From Ostrinia nubilalis (lineage: Eukaryota; Arthropoda; Insecta; Lepidoptera; Crambidae), in the NCBI RefSeq assembly GCF_963855985.1, contig NC_087118.1:62001-126000 (forward strand): a DNA stretch of 64,000 nt, in the 5' to 3' direction. A program made the position numbers and the translations under genes. This document shows, piece after piece, positions 32,233 to 41,780 of this stretch (position 1 is the first letter of the stretch; each line of letters opens with the position of its first letter). The notes under the pieces were generated by a model that worked only from the letters and a program-made list of their open reading frames with translations, ran no database searches and had not been told where the DNA came from.

Positions 32233-32576
32233 ATATTGATAAATTCGGGCATCACGTTCATAAGCGTTTACGACTAACTGAATTTACTGACATTCTTACC
32301 GATACATTAGTAAGAACAAATTCTGGTGATTTTGATTTAAAATCATCAAGATTACTGGGTGTACAATCTCCTGAAAAAAGCGATGAAGCTGTGAATAAAG
32401 ATTATGTTGATAAGTGTGTTCAAGAACTGAAAAATGAAATGAAAACAATACAAAATAATGTCAAAAAGTACTTAAACAATTTGGAAAAACTGACTACTAA
32501 CCATTTAAGTACATTGTATTACACAAAACAAGAAATTGATGTCATGGTTGGAGCTAAACCTGATAAGAATGAGTAA
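32229..32576 (+). CDS. Small Polinton protein, coiled-coil C-terminus
   Basis: 115 residues, function not recognised. The N-terminal part (FGHHVHKRLR, SRLLGVQSPEKSDEAVNKDYVD) looks like a short structured motif. Residues about 60-95 form a Lys/Glu/Asn-rich helix likely to be a coiled coil. It overlaps the preceding gene by 4 nt (ATGA) and the integrase start by 8 nt. Consistently open and well placed, so probably real. Confidence 0.65.
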   Translation: MNIDKFGHHVHKRLRLTEFTDILTDTLVRTNSGDFDLKSSRLLGVQSPEKSDEAVNKDYVDKCVQELKNEMKTIQNNVKKYLNNLEKLTTNHLSTLYYTKQEIDVMVGAKPDKNE

Positions 32577-33501
32577 ACAAGATATAGTAAACGAGATTCA
32601 CAAAGCAGCACGAAGAAATTTCTCTCGTAGACACACGATTATAAAAGGAATAGACGACTTATGGCAAGCTGATCTTATTGATTTACAGAAATATTCGTCA
32701 TTTAATAAAGGATATAAATATGTTTTAGTAGTTATTGACGCTTTTTCAAAATATGTATGGGTTAGACCTTTGAAATCCAAATCAAAAAATTGTGTTACGA
32801 GTGCAATGCAAAATATATTATCTAAATCGACAAGAAAGCCTACAAACTTGCAAACAGACCTGGGGACAGAGTTTTATAATACTTCTTTTAAGCAGTTAAT
32901 GAAAAAACATGGCGTAAATCATTATTCCACATACTCTGTTAAAAAAGCTTCTATTGTAGAACGAGTAATAAGAACTTTAAAATCACACCTTTACAAGATG
33001 TTTAGTTTGTGCGGACGATATGAATGGTTCCATAATAATTTAAATTCAGCTGTGCATTACTATAACAATACTTTACATCGAATCACGAAATTCAAGCCGG
33101 TTGATGTTAACAATAATAATGAGACATTAGTCAGGTGTAACATTGTTAAATCCCAAAAGCGGAATGTACGTCAAAGGTCATCGTTTCAAGTCGGTGATTA
33201 TGTTCGTATAAGTAAATTCAAAGGAGATTTTTATAAAGGTTATACCCCTAATTGGTCTACCGAAATATTTCGCATTATTAAAGTAAATAAAACCAATCCT
33301 CAAACTTATCAAATAGAAGACAAACACAATCTAAATATTCTGGGTTCTTTTTACGGATTTGAATTACAGAAAACCAAGTTTCCAGATATTTATCTCATTG
33401 AAAAGGTAATAAAAAAGAAAGGAAATAAGCTATTGGTAAAATGGTTAGGTTTAAGTGATGAGGAGAACAGCTGGGTGGACAAAAGTGAATTAGTAGTCTA
33501 G
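32569..33501 (+). CDS. Polinton retroviral-like integrase with chromodomain
   Basis: 310 residues from the Met at 32569, chosen because the conserved region follows soon after and it overlaps the previous stop. The rve core has D in WQADLIDLQ (about residue 33), D in LQTDLGTEF (about 95) and E in IVERVIRTLKS (about 131), giving a D-D-35-E pattern. An SH3-like segment (FQVGDYVRISKFKG) follows, then a chromodomain at the C-terminus (YLIEKVIKKKGNKLLVKW..., about 267-310). It cuts and joins element ends, making the 6-bp duplication seen here. Intact. Confidence 0.93.
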   Translation: MSKQDIVNEIHKAARRNFSRRHTIIKGIDDLWQADLIDLQKYSSFNKGYKYVLVVIDAFSKYVWVRPLKSKSKNCVTSAMQNILSKSTRKPTNLQTDLGTEFYNTSFKQLMKKHGVNHYSTYSVKKASIVERVIRTLKSHLYKMFSLCGRYEWFHNNLNSAVHYYNNTLHRITKFKPVDVNNNNETLVRCNIVKSQKRNVRQRSSFQVGDYVRISKFKGDFYKGYTPNWSTEIFRIIKVNKTNPQTYQIEDKHNLNILGSFYGFELQKTKFPDIYLIEKVIKKKGNKLLVKWLGLSDEENSWVDKSELVV

Positions 33502-33552
33502 GTATATAAAACCTGATGATAATTATTATCTCATATCACTCTGTGCTTATCG

Positions 33553-34281
33553 ATGAAGGAAGGCAGTGGTATTATTAATACTTTGATAGATAATTTACCG
33601 TTCGAGTTACATTTACCTGGATATCAATTTTGTGGTCCTGGAACAAAACTTCAGAAACGGTTACTTAGAGGCGAAAGAGGAGTAAACAAATTGGATGAAG
33701 CTTGCATGTATCACGATATTGCTTACAACAATAAAGATTCTAGTGCTCGACACAACGCTGACGTAGAACTTTTAAACATGGCTAAGAAGAGAATGAAATC
33801 GAAGGATGCCAGAACCGGAGAAAAGATAGCATCGTGGATAGTAAAAAATGCAATGAAGGCTAAAATTAGGGCGGGCTCTGGTGTAAAATCATTTATGTCG
33901 GGTATTAAAAAAATACGAACACAAATTAAAAAACTAAAATCGAAGGACAAACATTCTACTATACAATATGCATATGCTGCTGCAAAAAAACTATTTTCAA
34001 ATAAAAAAGGAATAAAATTACCACGGTGTATTCCCATTCCAAAATATGGCGGACTCTTACCTCTCATTCCCATATTTGCGGGATTATCAGCCTTGGGTTC
34101 TCTAGCGGGAGGTGCAGCAGGTATTGCGAAAGCTGTTAATGATTCTAAAGCTGCACAGAAGAGTCTTCAGGAGTCTGAACGCCATAATAGAATGATGGAA
34201 GCGGTAGCTCTTGGAAAAGGATTGTATATAAAACCGCATAAAAAAGGAGCTGGTTTATACTTAAATCCTTCAAAAAACTAA
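33553..34281 (+). CDS. PLA2-like domain protein of Polinton, candidate capsid component
   Basis: 242 residues. Residues 22-60 match the parvovirus VP1-type phospholipase A2 fold: calcium loop CGPG (27-30) and catalytic HD pair in ACMYHDIAY (54-55), with a later ADVELL. A Lys-rich middle with many predicted basic residues follows, then a hydrophobic Gly/Ala-rich stretch near 167-190 (LLPLIPIFAGLSALGSLAGG). Such domains help virions breach endosomes; here that is inference. The last codons contain the heptamer A AAA AAC immediately before TAA. Confidence 0.75.
   Translation: MKEGSGIINTLIDNLPFELHLPGYQFCGPGTKLQKRLLRGERGVNKLDEACMYHDIAYNNKDSSARHNADVELLNMAKKRMKSKDARTGEKIASWIVKNAMKAKIRAGSGVKSFMSGIKKIRTQIKKLKSKDKHSTIQYAYAAAKKLFSNKKGIKLPRCIPIPKYGGLLPLIPIFAGLSALGSLAGGAAGIAKAVNDSKAAQKSLQESERHNRMMEAVALGKGLYIKPHKKGAGLYLNPSKN
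34272..34278 (+). promoter_or_regulatory. Candidate -1 ribosomal frameshift heptamer A AAA AAC
   Basis: The heptamer lies in the zero frame of the PLA2-like gene (codons AAA AAC), one codon ahead of its TAA. A -1 slip would enter the frame that stays open through the protease. I did not establish a downstream stimulatory structure. Confidence 0.4.
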
Positions 34282-34364
34282 TCAAACGGCTACCCAGACG
34301 TGCTCTCACAAATTTTGATATATTAGAACACGCTAGTGATATACCATTCTTTCGCGGTGTATTT

Positions 34365-34667
34365 ATGAGAGATAAATTACCTTTGAAGGCCAAAAAGATT
34401 GAGTGTGGTATACTAAATTTGGATAGCAGCAAAAATCCTGGAACGCATTGGGTAGCCTTTGTAAAGCAAAACGATTACGCAGAATATTATGATAGTTTTG
34501 GAAATTTAAAACCGCCGTTGGAATTAGTTAAGTATTTACATAACTTACCAATAAACTATAATTATGTACAACATCAAAGGTTTGGAACCACAAACTGTGG
34601 TCACTTATGTCTAAAATTTTTAAGAAACTATTGGATAAAGCATTTATATAACAAATGTAATAAATAA
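34365..34667 (+). CDS. Adenovirus-type cysteine protease of Polinton (frame opens upstream of first ATG)
   Basis: From the first ATG it has 100 residues: His in GTHWVAF (28), acidic residue in YYDSFGN (43), and Gln and Cys in the QRFGTTNCGHLC block (Cys 78). These are the elements of the adenovirus protease (AVP/C5) active site, used for capsid maturation. The frame is open back to 34242, and residues resembling the usual start of the domain (ALTNFDI, FFRGVF) lie before the ATG with no start codon. This suggests a frameshift, splice or non-AUG start. Confidence 0.85.
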   Translation: MRDKLPLKAKKIECGILNLDSSKNPGTHWVAFVKQNDYAEYYDSFGNLKPPLELVKYLHNLPINYNYVQHQRFGTTNCGHLCLKFLRNYWIKHLYNKCNK

Positions 34668-34683
34668 AATTGTCAGTATAAAA

Positions 34684-35358
34684 ATGTCTTTCACTGTGTC
34701 CATAACCGGGGTAGGAGCCTGTTTAATTACAAACTATTCACCAACGTTGGAATTACGAGGAGACTACGAATGCGGTCTTATATATTTTTCAACTTTCAAT
34801 TCTATTCCTAACATAGATGAAAGAAACAATAAATTTTATTATGGTGATAGCGAAGTCATTAAAATTCCTGAAGGGTCTTACGAGCTTCAGGATATATGTG
34901 ATTATTTAAAAAGTAACATAAAGAACACCGTATTAAAACTAACCTGCAACAACAATACCTTGAAGACAAATATATGTTGTTCCAAAGATGTTCACTTCAA
35001 TAAGAAAGAATCAATTGGTAAAATATTAGGATTTGGTATGGGGACGATAAATGCTAATATAAGTACTGAGTCTGAGTATCCCGTCAGCATTGTATCAACA
35101 ACCATCGTGCGGATCGAATGCGATGTAGTTAGTGGTTCTTTTGTAAATGGGAAAGCAAGTCATATTATTTACGAGTTTGTACCTAATGTACCACCTGGTT
35201 ATCGAATAATTGAAATACCTAAAAACTTAATTTATTTTCCTGTTAACAAAGATTCCATAAGTGCTATTAACATAAGATTGTTGGACGCTGAAAATAAAGA
35301 AATAAATTTACGTGGAGAAGAAGTTCAACTGTACTTACACTTCAGAAAAAAATGTTGA
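34684..35358 (+). CDS. Polinton minor capsid (penton) protein
   Basis: 224 residues. Conserved blocks IKIPEGSYELQDICDYL, GKILGFG, VPPGYRIIEIPKNLIYFPVN and INLRGEEVQLYLHFR are those I know from Polinton minor capsid proteins, a single jelly-roll predicted to form pentons at capsid vertices. It sits directly after the protease and before the major capsid gene, the usual order. Start at the Met 16 bp after the protease stop. Intact. Confidence 0.85.
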   Translation: MSFTVSITGVGACLITNYSPTLELRGDYECGLIYFSTFNSIPNIDERNNKFYYGDSEVIKIPEGSYELQDICDYLKSNIKNTVLKLTCNNNTLKTNICCSKDVHFNKKESIGKILGFGMGTINANISTESEYPVSIVSTTIVRIECDVVSGSFVNGKASHIIYEFVPNVPPGYRIIEIPKNLIYFPVNKDSISAINIRLLDAENKEINLRGEEVQLYLHFRKKC

Positions 35359-35494
35359 ATTTCAATAAAAACCCAATCACCTCGAGTACTCAAGTCAGTT
35401 CTAAAAGAACACCTCATAAAGACACATCCCTTCAAGTAAAAAAGAAGCTAACCAAGAATAATAAAGCATTTCTTAAGCTAGTTGGTTTAATAAA

Positions 35495-36703
35495 ATGAAT
35501 ATTTTAAATATATCTCAACAAACACCATACGATAATAGTATTGAAAGTTTTGAATACCATTCATACAAACCATACGTAACCAGTTTCAACAAGAACGATG
35601 AAATACGGATACCTATCAATCAACAGGACCTGTACGTGCTGCCTTCACTCAGTAGTTTATACATCGAGGGTAAAGTGAACGTCTTTAATAGCACGACTAA
35701 AGAAAAAGTATCAAATGTACATTTTGTCAATAATCCAGCGTTGTTTCTATTTCAAGACATACGATACGAACTAAATGGGGTAGAAATAGATAAAGTTAAG
35801 AATGCAGGTATTACGACGACAATAAAATCTTATCTATCCTTAAATGATAATGAGTCTAAGTGTGCAAAAGTTTGGGGTTGGTCGCCCACGGGCACAAACA
35901 ATGCAGCTGGTGGATCATTTTCCGCATCTATTCCGCTAAACAAGATATTAGGATTTGCAGAAGATTATGATAAAATTATCATTAACTGTAAACACGAGTT
36001 AGTATTGCTGAGAAGCAATACTAATCTCAATGCAATCAAACTTAATACAGGTGAAATAGTAGATGACATTATAATTAATAAAATAGTTTGGCGAGTTCCA
36101 CACATTAAAGTATCAGATAGAGAAAGAATTAATCTATTAAAACATTTAGAAAAAGATCGACCTATTCCATTAGCATATCGTAATTGGGACCTATATGAAT
36201 ATCCACTACTACCTAAAACTCGTAAACATACGTGGTCTATTAAAACTTCATCGCAAATAGAGAAACCACGATTTGTTGTAATCGCGTTACAAACTAACCG
36301 CAAACATAACGCTCACTCGTCAATGGCTGAGTTTGACCACTGTCATGTACGTGATGTAAGAGTCTTTCTAAATTCGTCATATTACCCATACGAAGGACTA
36401 AATGTTAGTTTTTCCGAAGACAAGATTACTTTATTATATGAGCAGTACACAAGATTTCAACAGTCGTATCACGGACGTCGACCAGAGCCGTTGATGAGCT
36501 TGAAGGAATTCAGAGACGTGGCTCCCTTATTTGTTATCGACTGTTCGAGGCAACACGAAACTTTGAAAGGATCGATCGATGTAAGAGTTGAAATCGAAAC
36601 AGATCAAGAAATACCCGATCAGACCGCTGCTTACTGTTTGATTTTAAACGATTGTATATTTGAGTACAAACCTTTGAGCAATATAGTAAAGAAATTATCA
36701 TGA
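35495..36703 (+). CDS. Polinton major capsid protein (double jelly-roll)
   Basis: 402 residues. Features recalled from insect Polinton major capsid proteins: IPINQQDLYVLPSLSSLYIEG near the start, LFLFQDIRYELNGVEIDK, a long middle with WRVPHIKVSDRERINLL, and a C-terminal CLILNDCIFEY. The double jelly-roll fold is inferred from family, not from residues. It forms the hexons of the predicted capsid. Its TGA overlaps the next ATG by four bases. No break is visible. The 136-bp gap before it holds a short open stretch (35354-35497) that I cannot call a gene. Confidence 0.85.
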   Translation: MNILNISQQTPYDNSIESFEYHSYKPYVTSFNKNDEIRIPINQQDLYVLPSLSSLYIEGKVNVFNSTTKEKVSNVHFVNNPALFLFQDIRYELNGVEIDKVKNAGITTTIKSYLSLNDNESKCAKVWGWSPTGTNNAAGGSFSASIPLNKILGFAEDYDKIIINCKHELVLLRSNTNLNAIKLNTGEIVDDIIINKIVWRVPHIKVSDRERINLLKHLEKDRPIPLAYRNWDLYEYPLLPKTRKHTWSIKTSSQIEKPRFVVIALQTNRKHNAHSSMAEFDHCHVRDVRVFLNSSYYPYEGLNVSFSEDKITLLYEQYTRFQQSYHGRRPEPLMSLKEFRDVAPLFVIDCSRQHETLKGSIDVRVEIETDQEIPDQTAAYCLILNDCIFEYKPLSNIVKKLS

Positions 36704-37194
36704 ATATCAACACAGCAATTGTGGATATTCAAGGGTTCAAAAATAGTGTTAATGAATTTATAGTTAAAGAACTTGCTATGGCTACCCAAGAGCATACTTA
36801 CATATTTTTGGTAAAACCACCATATCCGTTCAATTCATTAACCGCTGAAGAGAAAAAGCAGGTTCGCTGGATCGAAAGAAACAGAGGCTACCGCTGGAGT
36901 GAAGGATATGTAGACTATAGAGAATTTCAAAGAATTATTAAACCTTACTTAAAAGACAAAAAGATTTTTGTAAAAGGAGACGAAAAGATCAATTGGGTGC
37001 AGGATCTATGTGGAAAAGAAAATAATATTGTAGATATAAGTAATTTAAGTGCTCCTAACTTAAATACTCTTCATAAAATGTATTGTTCAGATAATACTGC
37101 ATTATATAATTGTATTTATCATAAGAAAATTTGTGCATTAAAAAATGTAGTATGCATAAAGAAATGGTGTGTTGAAAATAAAGTTAATTTATGA
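36700..37194 (+). CDS. Conserved Polinton protein, resembles a DEDD exonuclease remnant
   Basis: 164 residues. The start, AIVDIQGFKNSVNEFIVKELA, has the shape of exonuclease motif I but with Q where E is usual. KIFVKGDEKINWVQDL and NIVDISNLSAPNL follow, and it ends in a Cys/His-rich tail (CIYHKKICALKN). I know this protein as a frequent companion of insect Polinton capsid genes; its function is not established. The exonuclease likeness is inference. It overlaps the capsid gene by ATGA. Confidence 0.65.
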   Translation: MNINTAIVDIQGFKNSVNEFIVKELAMATQEHTYIFLVKPPYPFNSLTAEEKKQVRWIERNRGYRWSEGYVDYREFQRIIKPYLKDKKIFVKGDEKINWVQDLCGKENNIVDISNLSAPNLNTLHKMYCSDNTALYNCIYHKKICALKNVVCIKKWCVENKVNL

Positions 37195-37397
37195 TTTTTA
37201 AATAAACTATACTTATTAAAAGGCATTACCGTCTTTAATTTATCGATCCTTCAAGTAAAAAATAATTAAGTCTAAATAGTAAAAGTAATTGTTTCCTATT
37301 TGAGGTGGTGAAAAAATAAACACGTTTAGTTTCTAGACTTTATTGCTACTTTCTTATAAAACTATTATTTAACCTAAGTACATATTTATACTTAAAA

Positions 37398-37817
37398 CTA
37401 AAGATTATCACTACACAACTTTTTTGAAATTTTTCTTATAACACTATCAGTCATATCCATTATTTCGTCATTGTGTTCTGTCACCACATACTGCGCACTC
37501 AGCACCACATTGTCCTCACTGTCACTGTGCTCCGGGTCCCGCGCCGTCGAACAGGAAGGCTCGCTGGTTAGGTCACTCACCCGTATTTGTATGAGCCGAA
37601 TGCCTCTCGAGCGTTCCCTGTTGATAACGTAGGACTTTGCAGAACTACGTCGCTTTTTCTTGGCCTCAGCCTTCCGCCGAACCTTCTTTTCCCGCAAGGC
37701 TTGGGGCTCGGTCGTCTCAGGCCTGTCCATTAGTTCCTGACAGGCTTGAGTGAGCCCTTCCCAGGGATCACAGGTGTACTGGGACAGCATGATGTTGGTG
37801 TCATCAGAGTTTTCCAT
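37398..37817 (-). CDS. Small acidic/basic nuclear-type Polinton protein
   Basis: 139 residues from the Met at 37817; the same frame is open further upstream, but a TTTTCAG acceptor sits just 5' of this Met. A GTAAGT donor at about 37895-37900 suggests an intron in the 5' leader. The protein has a WEGLTQACQELM motif, a Lys/Arg-rich segment (KKVRRKAEAKKKRRS) that could be a nuclear signal, and an acidic Ser-rich stretch. No family is recognised. It converges with the capsid operon-like block and precedes polymerase on the same strand. Confidence 0.55.
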   Translation of the reverse strand: MENSDDTNIMLSQYTCDPWEGLTQACQELMDRPETTEPQALREKKVRRKAEAKKKRRSSAKSYVINRERSRGIRLIQIRVSDLTSEPSCSTARDPEHSDSEDNVVLSAQYVVTEHNDEIMDMTDSVIRKISKKLCSDNL

Positions 37818-37862
37818 GATCTGAAAAGTAAAACAATTGTTAGTGTTCGTATTATAATACAA

Positions 37863-38273
37863 TAATACCTATACCAATAAACCTTAGAAATTGTATACTT
37901 ACCGAAAATGTATTCTCTCGCTTGTCTGGAGGTGTGGAATAATATGGAGTGAATGAGCTCTCGTGGTGTTGAAATATTTATTAAAAATTATGTTTAGTAC
38001 AGATACTTTATTACGAAATCGCTGAATTTGCAAAACTGAACGGATGTATTGTATCAGCGTATTGCAAATTACAATATTGCGTGATTACGCTTATTTGACG
38101 ATTTTTATGAGTTTAAATAAAACCATAAATTGTGTAAATTATTAAATGTTTATTTCTATTAACTTATAAATAATTACAATATTTATGAAATAAATTAAAA
38201 TTAACCTTACACCTATAGTTAGTTAGTTTAGCCTAAATGATTATTATAATATATTTCAGCATAATGTAAAGCA
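37863..38273. other. Short non-coding gap between Polinton genes
   Basis: AT-rich. Holds the probable leader exon and donor site of the 37398-37817 gene (minus strand) and the 3' end of the polymerase transcript. Nothing else is seen. Confidence 0.5.
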
Positions 38274-41200
38274 TTAAATTAAGGAACTATGACCCCATGC
38301 CTTTGTGGAAACTTTGTCGGGCATTATGAAACGTTTGTCATCAGCATTTGATAAAGCAATTTTATTTACTGTCTGGGTGAAAATATTATGCTTAATACAT
38401 TTAAACAGAATATTTTTTCTGCGCACTATTTTATCATTGAGTAATACATCATTGTAATCGGATGCGTTCAAATGTTTGATAACATTCTTTCTAATGCCTT
38501 TTGCCTTTTTGATTACATCAGTTTCAGTTTTAATGCAGTACAGTTTTGATCTTAGCCCTACAAATTCAGTCATAATACGTCCGCCAAGTTCATCTTTGAA
38601 CAAACCCGGTACTTTTTTGTTCATAATCGGAAGATCGTGCTGGTTTTGCGAAGCGTAATTACTGGTGTCGAAATATCGCAAGAAATTTTGTTTTATGTCT
38701 CTGTATACATCTTTAGTCTGTATTTCATAGATAAAACTATCAGTGTCCGTGTAACATAATTGCACTTTATGACCGTAGTGAGGCTTTATGACAGAGTAAT
38801 GAAACTGATACATATGGCTTTTTGAAAGCTCTAAAACAGCAAAACCTACGTAAATCGGCTTGTCGAGTATAATTCTTTCCGGTTTCATTTGAACGGCTAC
38901 TAAGTTTTCAGTAAAAATGGTAGCGCTGTGAAAATTTGGTCGTGAAATTAACTTTGCCGCAGAGATAGATCGATTCGTTCGATTGGTATCGTCCTGCCAT
39001 TGATTCACTAATTTTACGTTTACTCTACGCTCAGTATCTTCTAAGGTTTTTCCAAAGACAGAATTATTCATGAGCTTAAATAAGTCTTGTTGAAATGGTG
39101 TTTCTGCTTTCTTTCTCAATTCGGTGTTAAGATTAATATATTCCGCTAAGAATTTACTTTGCTTGAATGTAACTACCCGATGTATTTTTTTCAAAATCAA
39201 ACCATGATTTAAACACGTTTTTAAATGTACGTAATGAATTACATAATTGTATTTTGAGTATAAATTCGGCACTAATTTAGAAGTTGTACCTCCTGGAGGT
39301 ATAAATTTCTCCGCGCAAAATGGATAGTCGTTATGAGTACAGTGCAACTCTTCGGGGTACAACAAATCAACTTCTAGTATAAATCCATATTCTGCATCGT
39401 CTGAAACGTTTGTAATATGTAATCTATCAATTTCGTGTTGTTCAAGAAATTTAAAATTAGCTACTGGCAAGGACTGACACATGCTGTAACCGTATAGATT
39501 ATTACAGTCGATGTATAAGAGAAAAGAATCTGGTTTAGTTTCATCGTAATTATCCATGTAAATGTTGTTCGCGCTAGCTAGCCTGGTAGAACAAAGACAA
39601 ATCCCACCCCGCACGCCTTTCTGTACGAGGCGTATAATTTCTAAGTCAGACAGTAGCTCCAACTCTACGCCCGTTTTCAATAACATCGCGTCAAATGATA
39701 AACTTGGTGCTGTTAAGTAAAAAGCTGGATCTAGATGATAATTTCTTTTACATACCGCTCTAAAATTTTCAAAGATATCTGTCAACAAATAAACATCGGT
39801 TTTAAGATAAAGATCAGTATATTCTCCCAAATTAGAAATATTAAAAGTATTCCAGACCAATTTCGCGTGCATGTAATCTTCATCGCTAATGCCCTCATCA
39901 GTCAAAGTATTATAAAAACTTTCCTTAGAGGGCAGATGTTTCTTAGAATACGATTTCCAAGATTTCATATAATCGTAAGGATAAACACCCTTACGGGTTA
40001 ATAATTCAAATTCTCTATCTTCGGTAAAACAACGTTTTAAGTGAACAAAATCGGATTTGTGTAGACCGTTTCCCAATTTTTCTAAGCTTGTCCCTAAAAA
40101 CTTAAAAGAGTCTACAAATCTTATTTGGGCAAATTTACTATCAGACATCTTTAAAAATTTTGTAAAAGAAATGTAATTCTCTTTGTTCTTCGGTATTACT
40201 TTTATGGGACCCGAACTTTCAGCCAATTCTTTAATGAATAGATGACAGTCATAGCCCGCTAGGTTATGAAAAAAGACGGGAATTAATTTAGGCAGGCTGT
40301 ACTGTAAATTACAGTGTTGGTGAGCGGCACCCCGGTAGCGGCCTGTCAAGTGACAGTGGTCCCTTACTTTATCAAACAGTATTAAACCATTACAAATGTG
40401 ACACACATCAGCTTCAGCATGTATTTTAGCATCGTTTTCATCGAACACCATTGGCACATCGACACTCAAAATGTCATAAATCTTTTCTATATCTTTGTAA
40501 AGACTTTTAAGAAATTTATGAACACAGTCAAGTCCGCGATACGAAACAAAACTATTAAGATTTTCGTCAAACGAGCACACTACGTTATAAGCAAACGCCG
40601 CTGGAATGTGTTGTTTTTGATTTAAAGTAAAACTACAAGAGGGACTCGGTTCACAAGTTGCTATCGGTTTAAGAAGAGTTTCAAAATCAGCATACACAAC
40701 GAAAGGAATATCTTGTTTCCGATTAAAATTTTTAAAATTAAGATAACTACCTTGTTCCGGTAGCACAGTGGTTACGCCGCTACAAACGTGACCATCAAGT
40801 TTTTCTTCAGATGCAAAGAAAAGTAAACAATCGTCACAGAAGTATATCTTATTATGGTGTTTTGTTATTTGAGCTCGTACAAGACGTGACAAATTCTTTA
40901 TCAAAACATAGTGTGATTTGTTTCCATTTTCAAGAAGTAATAAATTAATCCTAGTTTTCCTTTTAAATTCTGATCTATAAATTGGCCCCACAATGCGCTT
41001 ATTCTTTACGGAATATACATTGATGCTTAAAAATCTATTATTATTTTCAAATGTTTTAATATCTGTAAAAGTGACAGGAAAGTTTAACCCATGCACGTTT
41101 AACACGTCTTCAAAAGGAGGGTACGAACCTGTACGATCAGTATTGCGTTTAGCTGGATAAAGCGCTGCAATGATGCTCCACAAAAAGCAAAAGTTATCAG

Positions 41201-41780
41201 CGTTTTTAACGTTGATACAAGCTTTTTTCCTTTTTAAATGAAGTGGTAAATCCACATAGGTTGAACCTGCTCCACTTAACGGATCAAACTTGTTAATATT
41301 GATTTCAACATATATGTTATTTAAAAATCCCCAGCCACTGTCACGATCCTGAAACTCTTCGACTTTTTTACACAATGTACGGACGACGGAGTTAAATACT
41401 TGGTCGTAATTAAAGTTGCGATGAATAATCATATTCTTAGTCGCGAATGATTTTATATCTTGCGTATCGCTTTTTAACAAAATAAAATTACCAAAATACT
41501 CTAAATTAATTTTTAAACTAATGTATTGCTTTAAAGATTTTTCTATAAGAACGAGCAACTTAGAACGTATACTATTTAAGAATATCTCAGGTAAAGTCGA
41601 CTCGTTTCCCGCGTTCGCTAGTATCCTATACGAAGCGATACGGCCTCTGAAGGCAGAGGAGATCTTAACTACGCCGTCCTCTACCGGAGCTGCGCATTTG
41701 TTCTTATGCGCGTTACTCCGCAAATGCCCTACCCAATGCGTATTGTCTACACGTGCTGAACAAGCCGTACAAAAAGGCAT
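38274..41780 (-). CDS. polB: Polinton DNA polymerase B (protein-primed type)
   Basis: 1168 residues, uninterrupted. The N-terminus has a C2H2-like finger (CTACSARVDNTHWVGHL). The 3'-5' exonuclease motifs are YADFETLL (about residue 361), HNLAGYDCHLFI (Exo II) and YLKTDVYLL (Exo III). Polymerase motif A is DCNNLYGYS (about 757), motif B is KLMNNSVFGKT (about 901) and motif C is YTDTDSF (about 1010). This is the PF03175-type protein-primed PolB carried by all Polintons, which replicates the element. Length is typical of insect copies. Another C..C pair (CDDCLLFF, near 310) and CHICNG (near 460) hint at extra zinc sites. Confidence 0.95.
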   Translation of the reverse strand: MPFCTACSARVDNTHWVGHLRSNAHKNKCAAPVEDGVVKISSAFRGRIASYRILANAGNESTLPEIFLNSIRSKLLVLIEKSLKQYISLKINLEYFGNFILLKSDTQDIKSFATKNMIIHRNFNYDQVFNSVVRTLCKKVEEFQDRDSGWGFLNNIYVEININKFDPLSGAGSTYVDLPLHLKRKKACINVKNADNFCFLWSIIAALYPAKRNTDRTGSYPPFEDVLNVHGLNFPVTFTDIKTFENNNRFLSINVYSVKNKRIVGPIYRSEFKRKTRINLLLLENGNKSHYVLIKNLSRLVRAQITKHHNKIYFCDDCLLFFASEEKLDGHVCSGVTTVLPEQGSYLNFKNFNRKQDIPFVVYADFETLLKPIATCEPSPSCSFTLNQKQHIPAAFAYNVVCSFDENLNSFVSYRGLDCVHKFLKSLYKDIEKIYDILSVDVPMVFDENDAKIHAEADVCHICNGLILFDKVRDHCHLTGRYRGAAHQHCNLQYSLPKLIPVFFHNLAGYDCHLFIKELAESSGPIKVIPKNKENYISFTKFLKMSDSKFAQIRFVDSFKFLGTSLEKLGNGLHKSDFVHLKRCFTEDREFELLTRKGVYPYDYMKSWKSYSKKHLPSKESFYNTLTDEGISDEDYMHAKLVWNTFNISNLGEYTDLYLKTDVYLLTDIFENFRAVCKRNYHLDPAFYLTAPSLSFDAMLLKTGVELELLSDLEIIRLVQKGVRGGICLCSTRLASANNIYMDNYDETKPDSFLLYIDCNNLYGYSMCQSLPVANFKFLEQHEIDRLHITNVSDDAEYGFILEVDLLYPEELHCTHNDYPFCAEKFIPPGGTTSKLVPNLYSKYNYVIHYVHLKTCLNHGLILKKIHRVVTFKQSKFLAEYINLNTELRKKAETPFQQDLFKLMNNSVFGKTLEDTERRVNVKLVNQWQDDTNRTNRSISAAKLISRPNFHSATIFTENLVAVQMKPERIILDKPIYVGFAVLELSKSHMYQFHYSVIKPHYGHKVQLCYTDTDSFIYEIQTKDVYRDIKQNFLRYFDTSNYASQNQHDLPIMNKKVPGLFKDELGGRIMTEFVGLRSKLYCIKTETDVIKKAKGIRKNVIKHLNASDYNDVLLNDKIVRRKNILFKCIKHNIFTQTVNKIALSNADDKRFIMPDKVSTKAWGHSSLI

